From: Pholiota molesta
Taxonomy: Eukaryota; Basidiomycota; Agaricomycetes; Agaricales; Strophariaceae
Length of the DNA: 64,000 nucleotides
NCBI GenBank assembly: GCA_014925825.1
Contig: JACGCK010000040.1
Location: forward strand, 1 to 64,000
Direction of reading: 5' to 3'
Positions 31,429 through 44,163 of this stretch are shown here, piece after piece. A program made the position numbers and the translations under genes. Within the stretch, counting starts at the first letter, position 1, and the number at the start of each line of letters is the position of its first letter. The notes beneath the pieces are model-generated. The model was given only the letters and a program-made list of their open reading frames with translations. It was not told where the DNA came from and made no database searches.

Positions 31429-33565
31429 ATGACACAACCATTCACCCCAATCGACGACATCCCCAAGGTCTGTTTCGCTCCTTCCGCATCCTTCGTCGCT
31501 GACTTTCTGCATGCGCAGATCCACGCCTCGCTGCGCGCGACCTTCCGCTCGGGCTCACCAAGCCGCTCGCGTGGCGGCGCCACCAGCTGCTCCAGCTCGC
31601 GCGCTTCGTCAAGGACCACCAAGACGGCCTCGCCGCTGCGATCCACGCCGATCTGTCGAAGCCGCTCCTGGAGGCGGTGATGGGCGAGGTCGCGCCGATA
31701 TACGAGCGGACGCTCATCTGCGCGAGCAAGATTGAAGAATGGCAGAAGGAGACGAACATCACGGACCAGGTGCAGGAGTGGCAGAAGTCGTGGAACCCGC
31801 GGATCGTCAGGCAGGCGAAGGGCGTTGTGTTGATCATCGCGTGCGTTCGTCTTTCTCATCCATCTGCATGCGGCATCGTGTCGTTGGCTGATATTCGGCT
31901 ATAGGCCGTGGAACTATCCCATGGTTCTATCGTTGCAGCCACTCTATGGCGCGATCACCGCAGGCTGCTGTGTCGTGCTCAAGCTCTCCGAGATCGCGCC
32001 GCACTACGCCTCCTACATCGCCGCGCACCTGCCCAAGTACCTCGACACCAGCGCCTTCCGCGTCGTCCTCGGCGGCGTGCCCGAGATCACCAAGATCCTC
32101 GAGCTCAAATGCACGTCCCTCCCCCCTGCCCCCTCTGCCCCTCTCACTCTACTCCTACTAACACCCCTCAACTCACCTGCAGGGACCACATATTCTACAC
32201 GGGCAACGGCCGCGTCGCGCGCATCATCTCCGCCGCCGCCGCCAAGCACCTCACGCCGCTCACGCTCGAGCTCGGCGGCAAGTCGCCCGTCGTCGTCGAC
32301 GCCTCCGCGGACCTCGCGATCGCCGCGCGGCGCATCCTCGCGAGCAAGGCGACGAACTGCGGCCAGATCTGCGTCGCGCCCGACTACGTGCTCGCCGAGC
32401 GCCGCATCGTCCCCCAGCTGCTGGAGACGTTTAAGGAGGTATTGGGGGAGTTTTACCCGGGGGCGCGTTGGAGACGGCGAGCTATGGAAGGATCGTGTCG
32501 GACGCGCATTTTGCGCGGCTGAAGGACCTGTTGGACAGGACGAAGGGGCGGGTTGTGGCTGGCGGGGGATGAGGGCGGCGGAGAAGGCCATCGAGCCTAC
32601 TATCGTCGCGGATGTGGAGGCGGGTGATTCGCTGTTGGAGGGGTATGTGGTTTTCGCTGCCGTTTTGGATGGAATTTAAGACGGTGCATTTTTTAGAGAG
32701 ATCTTCGGCCCGTTCTTGCCTGTCGTGGCGGTAGACAATGTCGACGCCGCCATCGACTACATCAACGATCAGTGTGTTGTGTTTGTTGACATTACTATAT
32801 TCACTTGCGCTCGTTTAACTTGTGTATTCCAGTGATCATCCGCTCGTCTTGTATCTTTTCACCACGGATGAGGCGACTAAGAAGAAAGGTCAGCTCGTGC
32901 ATCTTTGTCATAATACCACGGGCCTCACATCCAGCACTTGAATTGATAGTGCTCGAGAACACCACCAGCGGAAACGTCTGCATCAACGACACGCTCGACC
33001 AGCTCTCGCGTCAGTTCCACGTCTCGCCATCTGGATGAAAAACTAACTCCTTTCCTCCACGTGATCAGTGAACGAGATGCCCTTCGGTGGCGTTGGCGAA
33101 TCTGGATGTACGCCTCTTTCCTTTTCTTTTTTGTTACTCTAACGCCTTCGCTGGACTCACGGAATGCGGTTTGTGGCACAGATGGGCGCCAGGTGGGGTA
33201 CTACAGCTACGAGAACTTCGTGTTCGGCAGATCCGTCTGCGACGTCCCATACGAGTGCGTTCCGTCTCTCCTCTATCCCTCCTCTTTCTTTTTCCCCCTT
33301 TCCCTCTGGCATCCACGTACGTTCCGTGGTGCACCGCGTCCGTCGTCGGGTTTCGGTTTCGTGTTACACTCTCACTTATTACCGTGTGTTGGGCGATGAC
33401 GGCCGCTGACGATGCCGGGTCTTTGTTTTGTTTTATAGCCAAGAGCCCTTGTTGAAAAGTAGGTACCCGCCGTATACCGCGGAGGCGGTCGCGTTCTTCG
33501 CGCAGACGATGGAGATCCCGATTCCGGCGTCGACGAATCCTGCGGAGGTGCCGGCGCGCTACTGA
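31429..33565 (+). CDS. ALDH3-type (fatty) aldehyde dehydrogenase
   Basis: NAD(P)-dependent oxidation of aldehydes to acids is known for this family. Ten exons can be laid out: 31429..31467, 31519..31840, 31905..32114, 32183..32642, 32697..32771, 32833..32888, 32950..33009, 33069..33107, 33182..33254 and 33440..33565. Signatures are PWNYP, LELGGKSPVVVD (general-base Glu), ATNCGQICVAPDYVL (catalytic Cys), EIFGPFLPV and NEMPFGGVGESG. A short N-terminus before the first helices and the GLTKPL..R..QL motif place it in class 3. No C-terminal membrane anchor is seen, unlike yeast Hfd1. Three one-base gaps in G runs (31551-31553, 32459-32463, 32564-32568) break the frame as read. All key residues survive, so sequencing error is likelier than pseudogenisation. 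Confidence 0.8.
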
Positions 33566-34063
33566 GGGTGTTTCGTATGACGACGCTTGCGTGGCGCTGT
33601 GTTTTTCGGAGGAAGATGAGAGGAGATGGGGCTTCGGTGCCATTGTGTGTGCGATGTATGTATACAATGTAAGAATATTCCCAATGTACAATCGTTTTTG
33701 TTGTTTCCGACTGCGTTCGATCTTGTATCTTTTGAAAACTGGGGTGCGCGATGTTGAGAACCTCACAAGCTTGGTGGAGAAGAGCGAGGGAGAATCTGTA
33801 GGACGAACGTGAACTAGACGACGAGTTATATTCGATGAAGGTGCATGACATGTATCTAAATTCCAAGTACCTTGTTTTTCAGCTCGACAATTGAAATGAC
33901 TTGGAAGCTCCAGCGAACGTCTCAATGTAGCATACATATCGAATTCTGAAATATTTGAAGTAAACCAAGTACGCATCTATAGATAAGGTGAACATTGGTC
34001 ACGATAATATGATTTGAATTCCGAACGTATATGAATCTAAATAGACAAGTGAATACATTCCCT
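33566..34063. other. Intergenic, no gene seen
   Basis: Convergent 3' regions of the aldehyde dehydrogenase and the first tandem F-box copy. Confidence 0.4.
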
Positions 34064-35583
34064 TTAATGGCTACAGACGAGGGAGACTGTGATATCGTAG
34101 TGATGTTTTCCATCCCGTGGTGAAAATTTGGACACTTTGTTTTCGAACTTTTTGCGCCCTGGTCCGTTATGCGTCAACGGGAACGACTGTTGCAGAAATA
34201 GATACCCAGCCTCGCAGAACTCCCGCGCATCAAAGCCTTCCCAGGCGCTGTCGATGTACGCATTGAATCTAAGAGTGATCGTCGGGGGTGTCGTTGCGAA
34301 AATCCACTTGACGTAGATAGCCAGTAAGGACTCGATGATTTAGTCGATGGCAGTATAGCTAAAGTGTCCGAAAATGGCAGCGATTCCGTCTCGGTATGTC
34401 TGCTTGAAGTCTGTACTCCGAAAAGACACCTCTAAATCATTGGTCCAAGGGAGATGAGATATCAGCCCTGCGAGGAGATTCACGATTATAAAGTCGCCTG
34501 TCAAAACGCTAAGCCTAGCGGCACGATTTTCCAAACTCGTATCGACGGCAATAATAAGCTTCTTTAACTGTCGGAGATGTTCCGAGTACTGGGTAATAGT
34601 TTGCACCAGGTCAGATCGTAAAGCTACATAACACAAAAAAAAAAGATCGCAGTGAGACCAAAGTAGAAAATGAGCTTAGACGGACTGACGCTTAGCGGTA
34701 ACGTCGAGAGTCAAGGTCTCGAGTGCACCCAGATGCTTCCATGGGTGGGGAGAGGTCCAAAAGCCCTCGGAGGCGTTGATATAGTACCGTAGATGCCTGA
34801 CTGCTGGGAGGCCTAACGTTGGCAATAACTGGTCAAATCCTTGCGTAAACTCAGACTCTCCGTCGATTCCGAGTTCCTGAAGATGTAGCATCTGTCCTAG
34901 CATGGGATAATCGCTTGAACTAGGGGACTTGAATCGGGCTTTCCTCAGAGTGAGTTTGCGAATACGAGACGCCGCCAGAAGGGTAGGCGGCAAATCGTTG
35001 AGCCGCAAAATTACCAGCTTCGAGACGTAGGTGTCCAGTAATCCTTGGAGCGCAGATCCAAACTGAGGATCAACGAGATCTTCCCAGCTATTGCGCTGGT
35101 TGATGTCGAAAAGCCAAGGGTATCCAGAATTGGCGTACGTCGAGAGCACTAGCGTGTTGTCGATTTGCTGTTCGGAATTCGGAATCGAATATCGGAATAT
35201 GATGTTGAGAATTTTCGCCATGGATCCGTCTGTAATAGCAGGATGCGGTCCGAGTCGTTTCTGTTGGCTGGCTCCGTGAACGGGGTGCACCACAGTAACT
35301 TCTACTACGGCACCAAGAGCCAACGAAAACCCCCTGATATGGCGCGCAACGCCCACGTGTGCTGTCCAGACGTCCGATGTAAGAAGAGCTAGGAAATCGT
35401 GGACACTCGAGAGTGGTTCGATTCTGTGCATGAACGATATCTTGGAGAATCTGTGGAAGTTCGTGCGATGGCGAAAAGTGTGCGAGACGAACGCCAGTGC
35501 AGATGGGTTGGGCCATCGACTGTTCCAGAACTGGAGAACACTTCATCGATGATACTATCGACGAGCTCGGTGGGGACATGCAT
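34064..35583 (-). pseudogene. Tandem F-box paralogue 1, truncated
   Basis: The start MHVPTELVDSIIDEVFSSSG is the F-box-like N-terminus. A frameshift follows at a C3 run (35505-35507) that one added C would close. The body (RHIRGFSLALGAVV, QLIDNT-type stretch, LNDLPPTLLAASRIRKLTL, DVTAK) runs to a GTCAGT donor near 34692. Exon 2 (from about 34626) has LKKLIIAVDTSL and FGHFSYTAID, then an in-frame TAA at 34342-34340 where the other copies continue. The downstream reading frame (SLLAIY..GRKKFENKVSKF) persists to about 34064, so the nonsense change looks recent. Relative to the intact copy it lacks about the last 90 residues. Confidence 0.7.
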
Positions 35584-36272
35584 AACTTTGGGGATGGATA
35601 ATGTCCGAAAGACTCAAGAAAGACTGACTGTTTATACCAAGTTTGAATTTGAAGATTGAGAAATTTGAACTTGGAGACCAATCTCTGTCGCGATTCGTCA
35701 CAGGTGTAACCCGTCACACCTCCCATTTTTATCGCGTCGAAGTCGGGATATCCCATGCGGGTAGTCGTCCCTCATACAGCATTAAAGAAAATGGTCAGCA
35801 CTGAGCGAATTCCTGACGACATTTGAACGTTTGAACTTCGAGAACTGTTGGGAAACGCTGGCCAAACGCTGTCACATACCACATGTTTAATTATTATAAT
35901 ATAGATAATCCGTCACACCTCCAAGCTCCTTTGCATCCCAAGGCTATCCATGCCGTTCACGCGTCCATGGTCTATTCCAAATTTTCCTGTGAATAACGAT
36001 CCTTGCACCGTAGGTAAGACTTAGTTAGCTCGCGCTTTTTTGAGAATCTTTCACAAATCTTTCAAGCGTGATCGTCTGACGTGGTGAATTGAATCCCATC
36101 CTCTCGTCGCGAACGCCCGCAAGCGATGAATCGATGAACGACGCATCAATCCCTCTAGAGTTTTGTGATTGACGTAGCTATTCCGGCAGGACAATTCCAA
36201 ATTGTTGGTCAAGATAATATGATTTAAATTCAGAACGTATATGAATTTAAAAGACGGGTGAATACATTCCCT
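35584..36272. other. Spacer between F-box copies
   Basis: Promoter side of copy 1 and 3' side of copy 2. It contains no recognised gene. Confidence 0.4.
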
Positions 36273-37807
36273 TCAATTGCTACAGATGAGGGAGAATGTG
36301 ATATCGTAGTGATGTTTTCCATCCCGCGGTGAAAGTTTGGACACTCTGTTTTCGAATTTCTTGCGCCCTGCTCCACTGTTCAAGAATGGGAACGCCTGCT
36401 GGAGAAATAGATACCCCGCCTCGCAGAACTCCTGCGCATCGAAGCCTTCCCGGGCACTTTCGATGTACGCATTAAACGTGAGAGTGATCGTTGGAGGTCT
36501 TGATGCGAATGTCGCCCTGCCATAGACACCCAGTATGGCCAGAAGGAGTTGATCGATTGGGCTATAGAAAAGGTGTCCAAAAAGAGCAGCGATACCATTT
36601 CGATATGCCTGCATGAAGTCTTCACTCCGGAAAGACAGCTCCAGATCATTGGTCCAGGGGAGCTGAGATATAAGCCCTCCGAGGAGATTCACGATTATAC
36701 CGTCGCCTGTCAAATCGTGCAACCCAATGGCAGCGGCGTGATCGTCCAAACTCGCATCGACGGCGATGATAAGCTTCTTGAGATGTTGGAGATGTCCTGA
36801 GAACAGGTTAGGAAGGTGTATCAGGTCAAACATTCCTAAAGCTGCATAACACAAAAAAAAAGATGGCAGTGAGACGAAAGTAGAAAATGAGCTTGAAAGG
36901 ACTGACGCTTAGCGGTAGCATCGAGAGTCAATGTCTTGAGCGTGCCCAGGTGCTTCCATGGGTGGGGAGAGGGAAGGGCCCAATAAACCCTGGCAGAGCT
37001 TATATAGTACCATAGATGCTTGACAGATGGGAGCCCTAACACTGGCAATAACTGGTCAAATCCTTGCGTAAACTCAGACTCTCCGTCGATTCCGAGCTCT
37101 TGAAGATGTACCATCTGTCCTAGCATGGGATAATCGCTTGCACTAGGGGCCTTGAATCGGGATTTGCTCAAAGTGAGTTTGCGAATACGCGACGCCGCCA
37201 GAAGGGTAGGCGGTAAATCATTGAGTCGCACGATAACCAACTTGGAGACGTAGGTGTCCAATAATCCTTGAAGCGCAGATCCGAACTGAGGATCAACGAG
37301 ACTCTCCCAGCTAATTCTTTGGTTGATGTCGAAAAGCGAAGGATATCCAGAATCGGCGTACGTCGAGAGCATTAGGGTGTTGTTGATTTGATGTTCGGAA
37401 TTCAGAATGGAATATCAGAATATCATGTTGAGAATTTGCGCCATGGATCCATCTGTAAGAGCAGGATGCGGTCCGAGTCGTTTGTGTTGGCTAGCTCCGT
37501 CATCGGGGTGCACCACAGTAACTTCTACTACGCCACCAAGAGCCAACGAAAACTCCCTTATGTGGCGCGCAACACCTATGTCTGCTGCCCAGACATCCGA
37601 TGTAAGGAGAGCTAGGAATGCGTGGACACTCGAGAGTGGTTCAATTCGGCGCATGAACGATATCTTGGAGAATCTGTGGAAGTTCGTGCGATGGTGAAAA
37701 GTGTGCGAGACGAGAGCCAGTGCAAAAGAGGTTGGGCCATCGACTGTTCCAGAACTGGATCACACTTCATCGATGATGCTGTCGACGAGCTCAGTGGGGA
37801 CGTGCAT
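36273..37807 (-). pseudogene. Tandem F-box paralogue 2, two nonsense codons
   Basis: It is laid out as the intact copy, but codon 16 of the F-box exon is TGA (37762-37760) and a second TGA (37417-37415) replaces the CGA found in copy 1 (IIFRYS). Both are substitutions, not homopolymer gaps, so this copy is genuinely damaged. Exon 2 (about 36846-36273) is fully open and ends YDITFSLICSN. The 5' part from 37396 down to the GTCAGT donor is open too. A shorter protein starting downstream is possible but would lack the F-box. Confidence 0.7.
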
Positions 37808-38178
37808 AACGTAGGAGAGGTTGGGGAGAGGGATAAGTAACGTCCGAACGACTGACTGCTTATATACCAGATTTGAATTTGAAAATTGAAAATTTGGAGA
37901 CCAATCTCTGATTCTCTCTCGCGCGGCACCGATCCAGTGAATATCCACCGGATTGCTCGCGCGGCAACGATCCAGTGAATATCCACCGGATTCCCCCCGC
38001 GGCAACGATCTAGTTTATCGGGTGGAAAGGATATTTCGTGTGCGTTAATAATGGTCAGCAGTGGGGCATCCTGACGAGGTAGCTCAAAATGAGAAAAGTC
38101 AAAGCGTAGAACTCCCATAAATATGTAGAAAACACCAGAATGCATATGAATTTCAATATATGGATAATTACATTCCCT
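37808..38178. other. Spacer with 38-bp repeats
   Basis: Apart from the short tandem repeat listed separately, this is the 5' flank of copy 2 and the 3' flank of copy 3. Confidence 0.4.
37918..38014. repeat. 38-bp tandem repeat, 2.5 copies
   Basis: Units beginning CTCGCGCGGCAMCGATCCAG repeat at 37918 and 37956, with a partial, diverged third unit. They lie upstream of the F-box copy 2. Confidence 0.8.
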
Positions 38179-39713
38179 TCAAATTTGATAGCAATAGACG
38201 AGGGACACCGTGATATCATAGTCATACTTCCCATCTTGCGTTAGAATTTTAGAAATCTTGTTGTCAAATTTCTTGCGCCCGGGGTGGCTGTTTATCAGCG
38301 GGAACGACTGTTCGAGAAAGAGATACCCCGCCTCGCAGAACGCCTGCGCATCAAAGCCTCTAAATTCCCAGGCGCTCTCGATATACACGCTAAACCTAAC
38401 AGTGATAATCGGGGGTGTCGACGCGAGTGTCGACGCGCCGTAGAGAGCCAGTAGGGAACCAAGGCCTTGATCGATTGTGGTAAAGCTGAAGTGTCCAAAA
38501 ATAGTAGCGATACTGGCTCGAGACGCCTGCATGATGGTTTCAATCCGGAAAGACAGCTCCAAATCACTAGTCAAAGGGAGATGGGGTGAAAGCGCTGCTA
38601 AAATTTGGCCGACTACGAAGAACCCGCTGGACGTAACCCGATGTTTCTCCAGACTCATGTTGACGGCAATGATGACCTTTTTTAGATGTTGAAGGTGTCC
38701 CGAATATGGGCCAATAGTTGGCACCTCGCTAAAGCGTGAACGTAAAGCTGCATGACAAGACGAAGGATTGGAGATTGGAATTAGAAAAGAGTATAACGAT
38801 ACACTCGACAGTGCTCACGCTTGACGGTAATATCAAAAGTTAAAGTCTCGAGCACACTCAGGTGCTTCCATGGGTGGGGATAGGTCCAAAAAGCGTCATC
38901 GGTATTGATATAGTATCGTAGATCCCTGACTACTGCAAAGCCTAATGTTGGAGATAACTGATCAGGTCCATGCATAAACTCGGACGCTCCATCGATTCCG
39001 AGTTTCTTAAGGTACGTCTGTCCTAGCAGGGAATACTCGCTCGCGCTAGGAAGCCGGAATCGGGCTTTCCTCAGAGTGAGTTTTCGAATACGAGTCCCCG
39101 CCAGAAGGGTAGGTGGCAGATCGTTGAGCCCCGAGATCTCCAACTTGGAGACGTGGCTGTCCAATAATCTTTGGAGTACGGGTCCAAAATGAGGATCAAT
39201 GAGATCTTCCCAACTGTTCCTTTGGTTGCTCTCATCGAAAGACCCAGGATATCCAGAACTGGCATACGTCGAGAGCACTAGCGTGTTGTCAAATTGGTGT
39301 TCGAACTTCGGAAATGAATACCGAAATATTACTCTGAGAATCCCCGCAATGGATCCATCTGTAAGGGCAGGATGCCGTCGGAGTTGTTGGCGTAGGCTGG
39401 CTATGTGATGGGGGTCTACCACAATAACATTCGATACGACACCAAGAGCCAACGAGAACTCCCTGATATGGCGCGCAACGCCTGCGTGCGGTGTCCAGAC
39501 ATCCGATGTAAGAAGGGCTAGGAAGTCGTGGATACTCCAGATTGGCTCAATCCTGTGCATGAAAGATACCTCGGAGAATCTGTGGAAGTTTGTGCGATGC
39601 CGAAAGGTGTGTGATACGAGGGCAAGGGCAGAGGGAGTTGGGCGATCAATCGTTCCAGAACTATAGAGTACTTTATCGATGATGTTGTCGACGACCTCGG
39701 TGGGGACATGCAT
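38179..39713 (-). CDS. Tandem F-box paralogue 3, intact
   Basis: Exons 39713..38819 and 38747..38179 (71-bp intron, GTGAGC..CAG) give 487 residues. The N-terminus MHVPTEVVDNIIDKVLYSSG with ALALVSHTFRHRTNFHRFS is the Agaricomycete F-box-like domain. The rest is an LRR-like scaffold (LNDLPPTLLAGTRIRKLTL, LRYYINTDDAFW, HLQHLKKVIIAVNMS, YDYDITVSLVY). It is the only one of the three tandem copies without stops and the only one with a consensus GTGAGC donor; the others have GTCAGT. The presumed role is substrate selection for an SCF ubiquitin ligase. Targets are unknown. The cluster fits the lineage-specific F-box expansion common in mushrooms. Confidence 0.75.
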
Positions 39714-42700
39714 AGCTTGAGGGTTCAAACCACTGACAACTTCGAGCAAACGCAAAGCAAACGTGGAGAGCAAGTCGAGACGGTTGCGTTGCGAAAACGT
39801 TGTCACATATCACATGCACATGTTACAGTTATAGAGGGACTGTCACACCATTACTTATCTCAGAGATTCAAACGGCCATGTTGAAGGCTGTCTTGCTAGT
39901 GTCTGCAGGCTATCTGAAGGACGCTCGTAATCGAAGGTCAGGGACATGAGATACAACGCGTTCCAACGCGCACTGTGTAAGAAACTGGTGGGCTTGTGCC
40001 AAGCTTGTGCGCAGGAGTTGGTGCTTCAAGTTTATCATGGACGTTCAACAACATTATGAATCGATAGCGCCATTCTTCCCCCCTTTCAAAAGCAGTCAGA
40101 ATTAGCGCTGGCAGAAATCTCAATGGCGTCGACAGTGCATGAACAGCTCAATAACAGGGTAAACTCCAGATCTGGATTTCTGCGGTCGTCGTGGGTGGTG
40201 CTCTTGTTGTTGGATTGACACCGAAACCAATCAGTTCTGCTAAATTTGACACTTCATCAACTTAGCCTTTCACTGAGCCGTGTCCTGAAAGATCGGAATG
40301 GACTGTACGAGCCGTGCACAATCGCATCCTGGCGATACATTAACAGCGTCGTCATGACTGAATGTCGAAGCTAGATACCCCAGTACCCCACGGGCGACTG
40401 CTTTCGGACTGGGTCTGATCCACTAGAGATCCGATGTGCGTCCTTATCTATCTGTGTATGTGTCTGCCACTGTCGGCGGGTGGGGATAGATCATTCTTGA
40501 ATTATGATGCTGCCCACGACAAGCCCACTACAAGCCCACTTTGTAGATTACAGGTTACATACATTGAGTTCCATCATTATCTTGACATCGACACTCGGGA
40601 AATTGAGATGTTCGAATTCTGTTCAGAAGCGATCGATTAAGTACATACATAGCGTATGTCAAGCATATGTACGTATGAACTTTCCCGGCTGGAGTGTTTC
40701 GTTTGGAGGGAAAAGCACGGTTGCGACGGACCTCTTACTTAGTACGACGTTCCTGGCTCATGGTACGCCATTCCTGTCTGACGACCGTGAACAGCTGGCC
40801 CGTTATGTTTTCCATTTCCCTTGACATACCCTGAGTGCCATCGGGGCCGCATATGGCGTAGCGTGCACTTGGTGGCAGGTGCGACTCTGCGAGGGTATAG
40901 TGCGGGTATCTACTTTAAGTTGTAGCGTACCTGGGCCCTATGTCCTGCAACATACCAATTATGGAGTATCGGCGTCCGGCCCATGCTCGTCTGTTTTATA
41001 CAGTCCGCATCATGTCATCGAGTGGCATGCCACTCTTTCTGAATCTGAGGATGGTTGCACTTCGGGGAGTCAACAATTGTTCGAGCCGCAAAACGCATCA
41101 AAAACTTGTATAAAGTTGGCCAATTTCCATAATGAATTCTTTTGAATGAATTTTGTCACATAGATTTTCTTTATAAAAATTCATCGAAAACTTGACATTC
41201 TGCAATCTACTAATTTTAACCAACTTTAGTCCAATTGTTCACGCGTTTTTTGACTCGAACAATTGTTGCCATCCGGGAGTGTTGGACGTCCAGGTGCCTG
41301 GGGCGTATTCTATTCCGTGGCTTTTGGCGTCCGCGCAAACGCCAAGCCGCCGCGGGATTTAGATTGCGCCTCACGACGTCGCGTACATATCGAGCCGTCC
41401 TCGAAATAAACGGAGTGGCGGAAAGGCTGTTAATTTTTCCTTATGTTCGCTGCGATTCCTATGATACATAAGCGTTGCACAGTAGGATTTTGGGGAAGTA
41501 TACTTACCTCCACGAGGGCCGTATTTACGGAGGCGGCAGAATGCGACGGGTGTACTTATTAACTTGTCGCACGAATATCGCACCTTTCCTCATTTCGACC
41601 TTGAATTTGACTTGATTCGTTGGGTGGTTTTACATCGTGGCCGACTTTCGGTATTATTTCGCCGGCTGCACCAGCTGAATCTGCCGCGAATGCGATGGGC
41701 GGTCAACCAAAGGGGGCGAAAGAATCGATGTTGACTGCGGACGTTGTTTTGTTTAGCCTCTGTCGAGTTGACGTTGCTTCTTTCAGCGCCCACTTGTACC
41801 AATAACATGGGAATTTTGTGAATGGGAAGGTCTGAGTCAACGCCTTACGGGCTAGACTATTCGTCATGGAGAAGGGACAAAAAATTTGGTATTTCACTAC
41901 GAACGAGAGGCTACTTATGATACTTCTACCCGCCTATCGTCTTCGAAGTTTCTTGGCCTGATACAAACAGGCTTGTCATTGGCTAAATAACAGCTCGAGT
42001 TTGTTGTAACCAGTAATCTCAGCGCACCTATTTATCGCAGGACCGCCGTGAAAGTTTAACTGTGGCGAATGAAGTGTCTGTCTACGACTATGTCCGTTTA
42101 GCTACTGCGACTCTCATGCGCTCTCATGCCACAAATATCATAATAGCTCCGGCGCCCTCACCTCAACTACTTGACTTCGTTCCCCGCGCAATCGCCGCTT
42201 GCGTGCACACCAAGTGCACACAGCTCCGGCGGTGGGTGGGCCAGGGTGCAGCTCCCGAAATACATATCAGTGATTGCAGTTAATTTTGCAACATACAAGG
42301 TTCCCATCCGTTCCCATCCACCCGCGCGCAATATAAGCCACTGGCCAGAATTCCGCCAGAGCGTGGATCCCGGAGGGATGCCCATTGCAGATCGGCGGAA
42401 TACCCTGGGTCGGTCAGGGAGGGTTGCAGTGGGAGAGATAAGCTATCATTAGTGAACCCTGAAAATCATACCCCGCTTTTTTCGAGCAGTGCAGGGCCCA
42501 GTTACCGGAGGCGCAGTAGATGGACCCTAACTACACAGGTGCTTATTTCAAGCAGCGGTGTGGCAGATATAGTCAGGCATTCCGCGAGCGTTTAGCGTTA
42601 GTTTAGCGCCCTCTAACAGCCCCTACTCCATGTTTAGTGTTCTAAATTGAGATATCGAGTGTCCATGACACAAAGGGAAATGGGACGCAGAACATAATTA

Positions 42701-42870
42701 TCCTGGAATAAACATGGGAGCCTTGTGGGAGCCATTCTCAGCCTGACTTCGCAGCCACGTCGTGCAAACGCGGTGCACGTGCTGGGAGGCTGATGCTATC
42801 GGATTGACAATGATTTGACAAATTGATTGCAAATCAGTTACGACTCTCCTCCAAACCTCCTCTGCTCACC
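39714..42870. other. 3.1 kb without recognised gene
   Basis: AT-rich sequence with only short, composition-poor frames. A 10-base match to the U1 snRNA 5' end near 41498 was considered and rejected. The last 150 bases are the promoter of the thioredoxin gene. Confidence 0.4.
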
Positions 42871-43508
42871 ATGCCCGTCCAAGAGATAACCTCCTTCGAG
42901 CAATTCAAGACCCTCGTGCGTACTTCAATACACTATCCAGCCCCCTCCCAGCGCTGACCCCACCCTCATCCAACGCATCCTCCTGCCGTACCTGCGCCCC
43001 GCCGCACTCGCCCCCACGCACACCCGGCCCACACTCGCTCTGCACATATACCACATGTGCTAACAGATCGCCGGCGACACGCCCGTCGTGGTCGACTTCT
43101 GGGCGCCCTGGTGCGGCCCGTGCCGCGCGATCTCGCCCATCTTCGCGCGCTTCGCCGACGTCGCGGAGAACGCGCCCGTCGGCTTCTACAAGGTCGACAC
43201 CGACGAGCAGCCACAGATCGCGCAGGAGGTCGGCATCCGTGCGGTGCGTGGCCCTTTTTCCTGCATGGCGTTGTGCTTAGTACTTACTGATGTATGCGTC
43301 GGTCGCGTATGCGGATACAGATGCCCACGTTCATCCTGTTCCATAAAGGAGAGAAGGTGCACGATTTCGCTGGTGCCAACCCCGTGCAGCTCGACGTACG
43401 TCCGCCTCCCATCCACACTGCTCGATAACCTGACCTCCTCGTTCCTTCCTCTTTCCTTCCGAGCAGAACCTGATCAAGCAGGCGCTGGCACTCACCAAGA
43501 CGGCCTGA
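42871..43508 (+). CDS. Thioredoxin
   Basis: Cytosolic thioredoxin reduces protein disulphides with electrons from thioredoxin reductase. Four exons, 42871..42915, 43067..43243, 43321..43395 and 43467..43508, give 112 residues, the usual length. Visible hallmarks are VVVDFWAPWCGPCRAISPIF with the WCGPC redox site, the YKVDTDE strand, the cis-Pro in MPTFILF, and the HDFAGANP turn. No targeting peptide precedes MPVQEITSF, so a cytosolic or nuclear location is inferred. All splice sites are canonical (GTGCGT or GTACGT donors). Confidence 0.95.
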
Positions 43509-44163
43509 GGCCCCAGCTGGATCGCGCTTCAAAATAAAGAGAAGCTGGAGCACTAGGAGGGATGTTATACTTATACCTGAAGTTTGGGGTGTGGAGGGCG
43601 AGATAGATGACGCGCGTGCCGTGCATGGTGTATGTACATACGTCGATAGGGAATGATACCTGCGCGCTCTATGTATCTCAGTACGGCGCTTCGAACACCC
43701 CGAGGAGGGATTTGCATTGCCGTCTTCCAATTCCAGTATCTAAGCACGTCTACATCTATTCACATGGCCCAGTACGTACGGCGCCCAAGCGAGGACCCAT
43801 GCGCGTCGGCGCCAGCGGCCATTGCAGTAATATACAACGCCATGCCCAAAGCACGTATACAAAGCCCAACAGCGGCCAGCATGAAGCGAAGAAGAAACAC
43901 TACATTGACTACTATACAAGAACAAAAGGAGGGCAGACACAACAGTGTATGTATGTATGTACGTATGCATGCAGATATGCCAACGATGCGTGTGTATGTG
44001 TGCGAAAGCGAACGGGGTAATGTAAAAGAAGAAAGCTGAGATGGCGTGCAGGATAATGGATGGGATATGCGGAAAAACCAATGGGGGGATGAGATGGGAC
44101 GGAGATCTAAGTCGTGTAGAGGTCGAAGAACATCAGGGGCAGGCGACGGACGGACGAGGGCCT
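43509..44163. other. Convergent 3' region with GTAT microsatellite
   Basis: Between thioredoxin and ARB1 (tail to tail). Contains a GTATGTATGTATGTACGTAT microsatellite near 43.95 kb. No gene is supported. Confidence 0.5.

Noticed and set aside
41495..41540. ATACTTACCT, identical to the 5' end of U1 snRNA, as a possible U1 gene
   Set aside because: Ten bases can match by chance at this scale, the following bases do not form the U1 first stem-loop, and no clear Sm site follows at the right distance.
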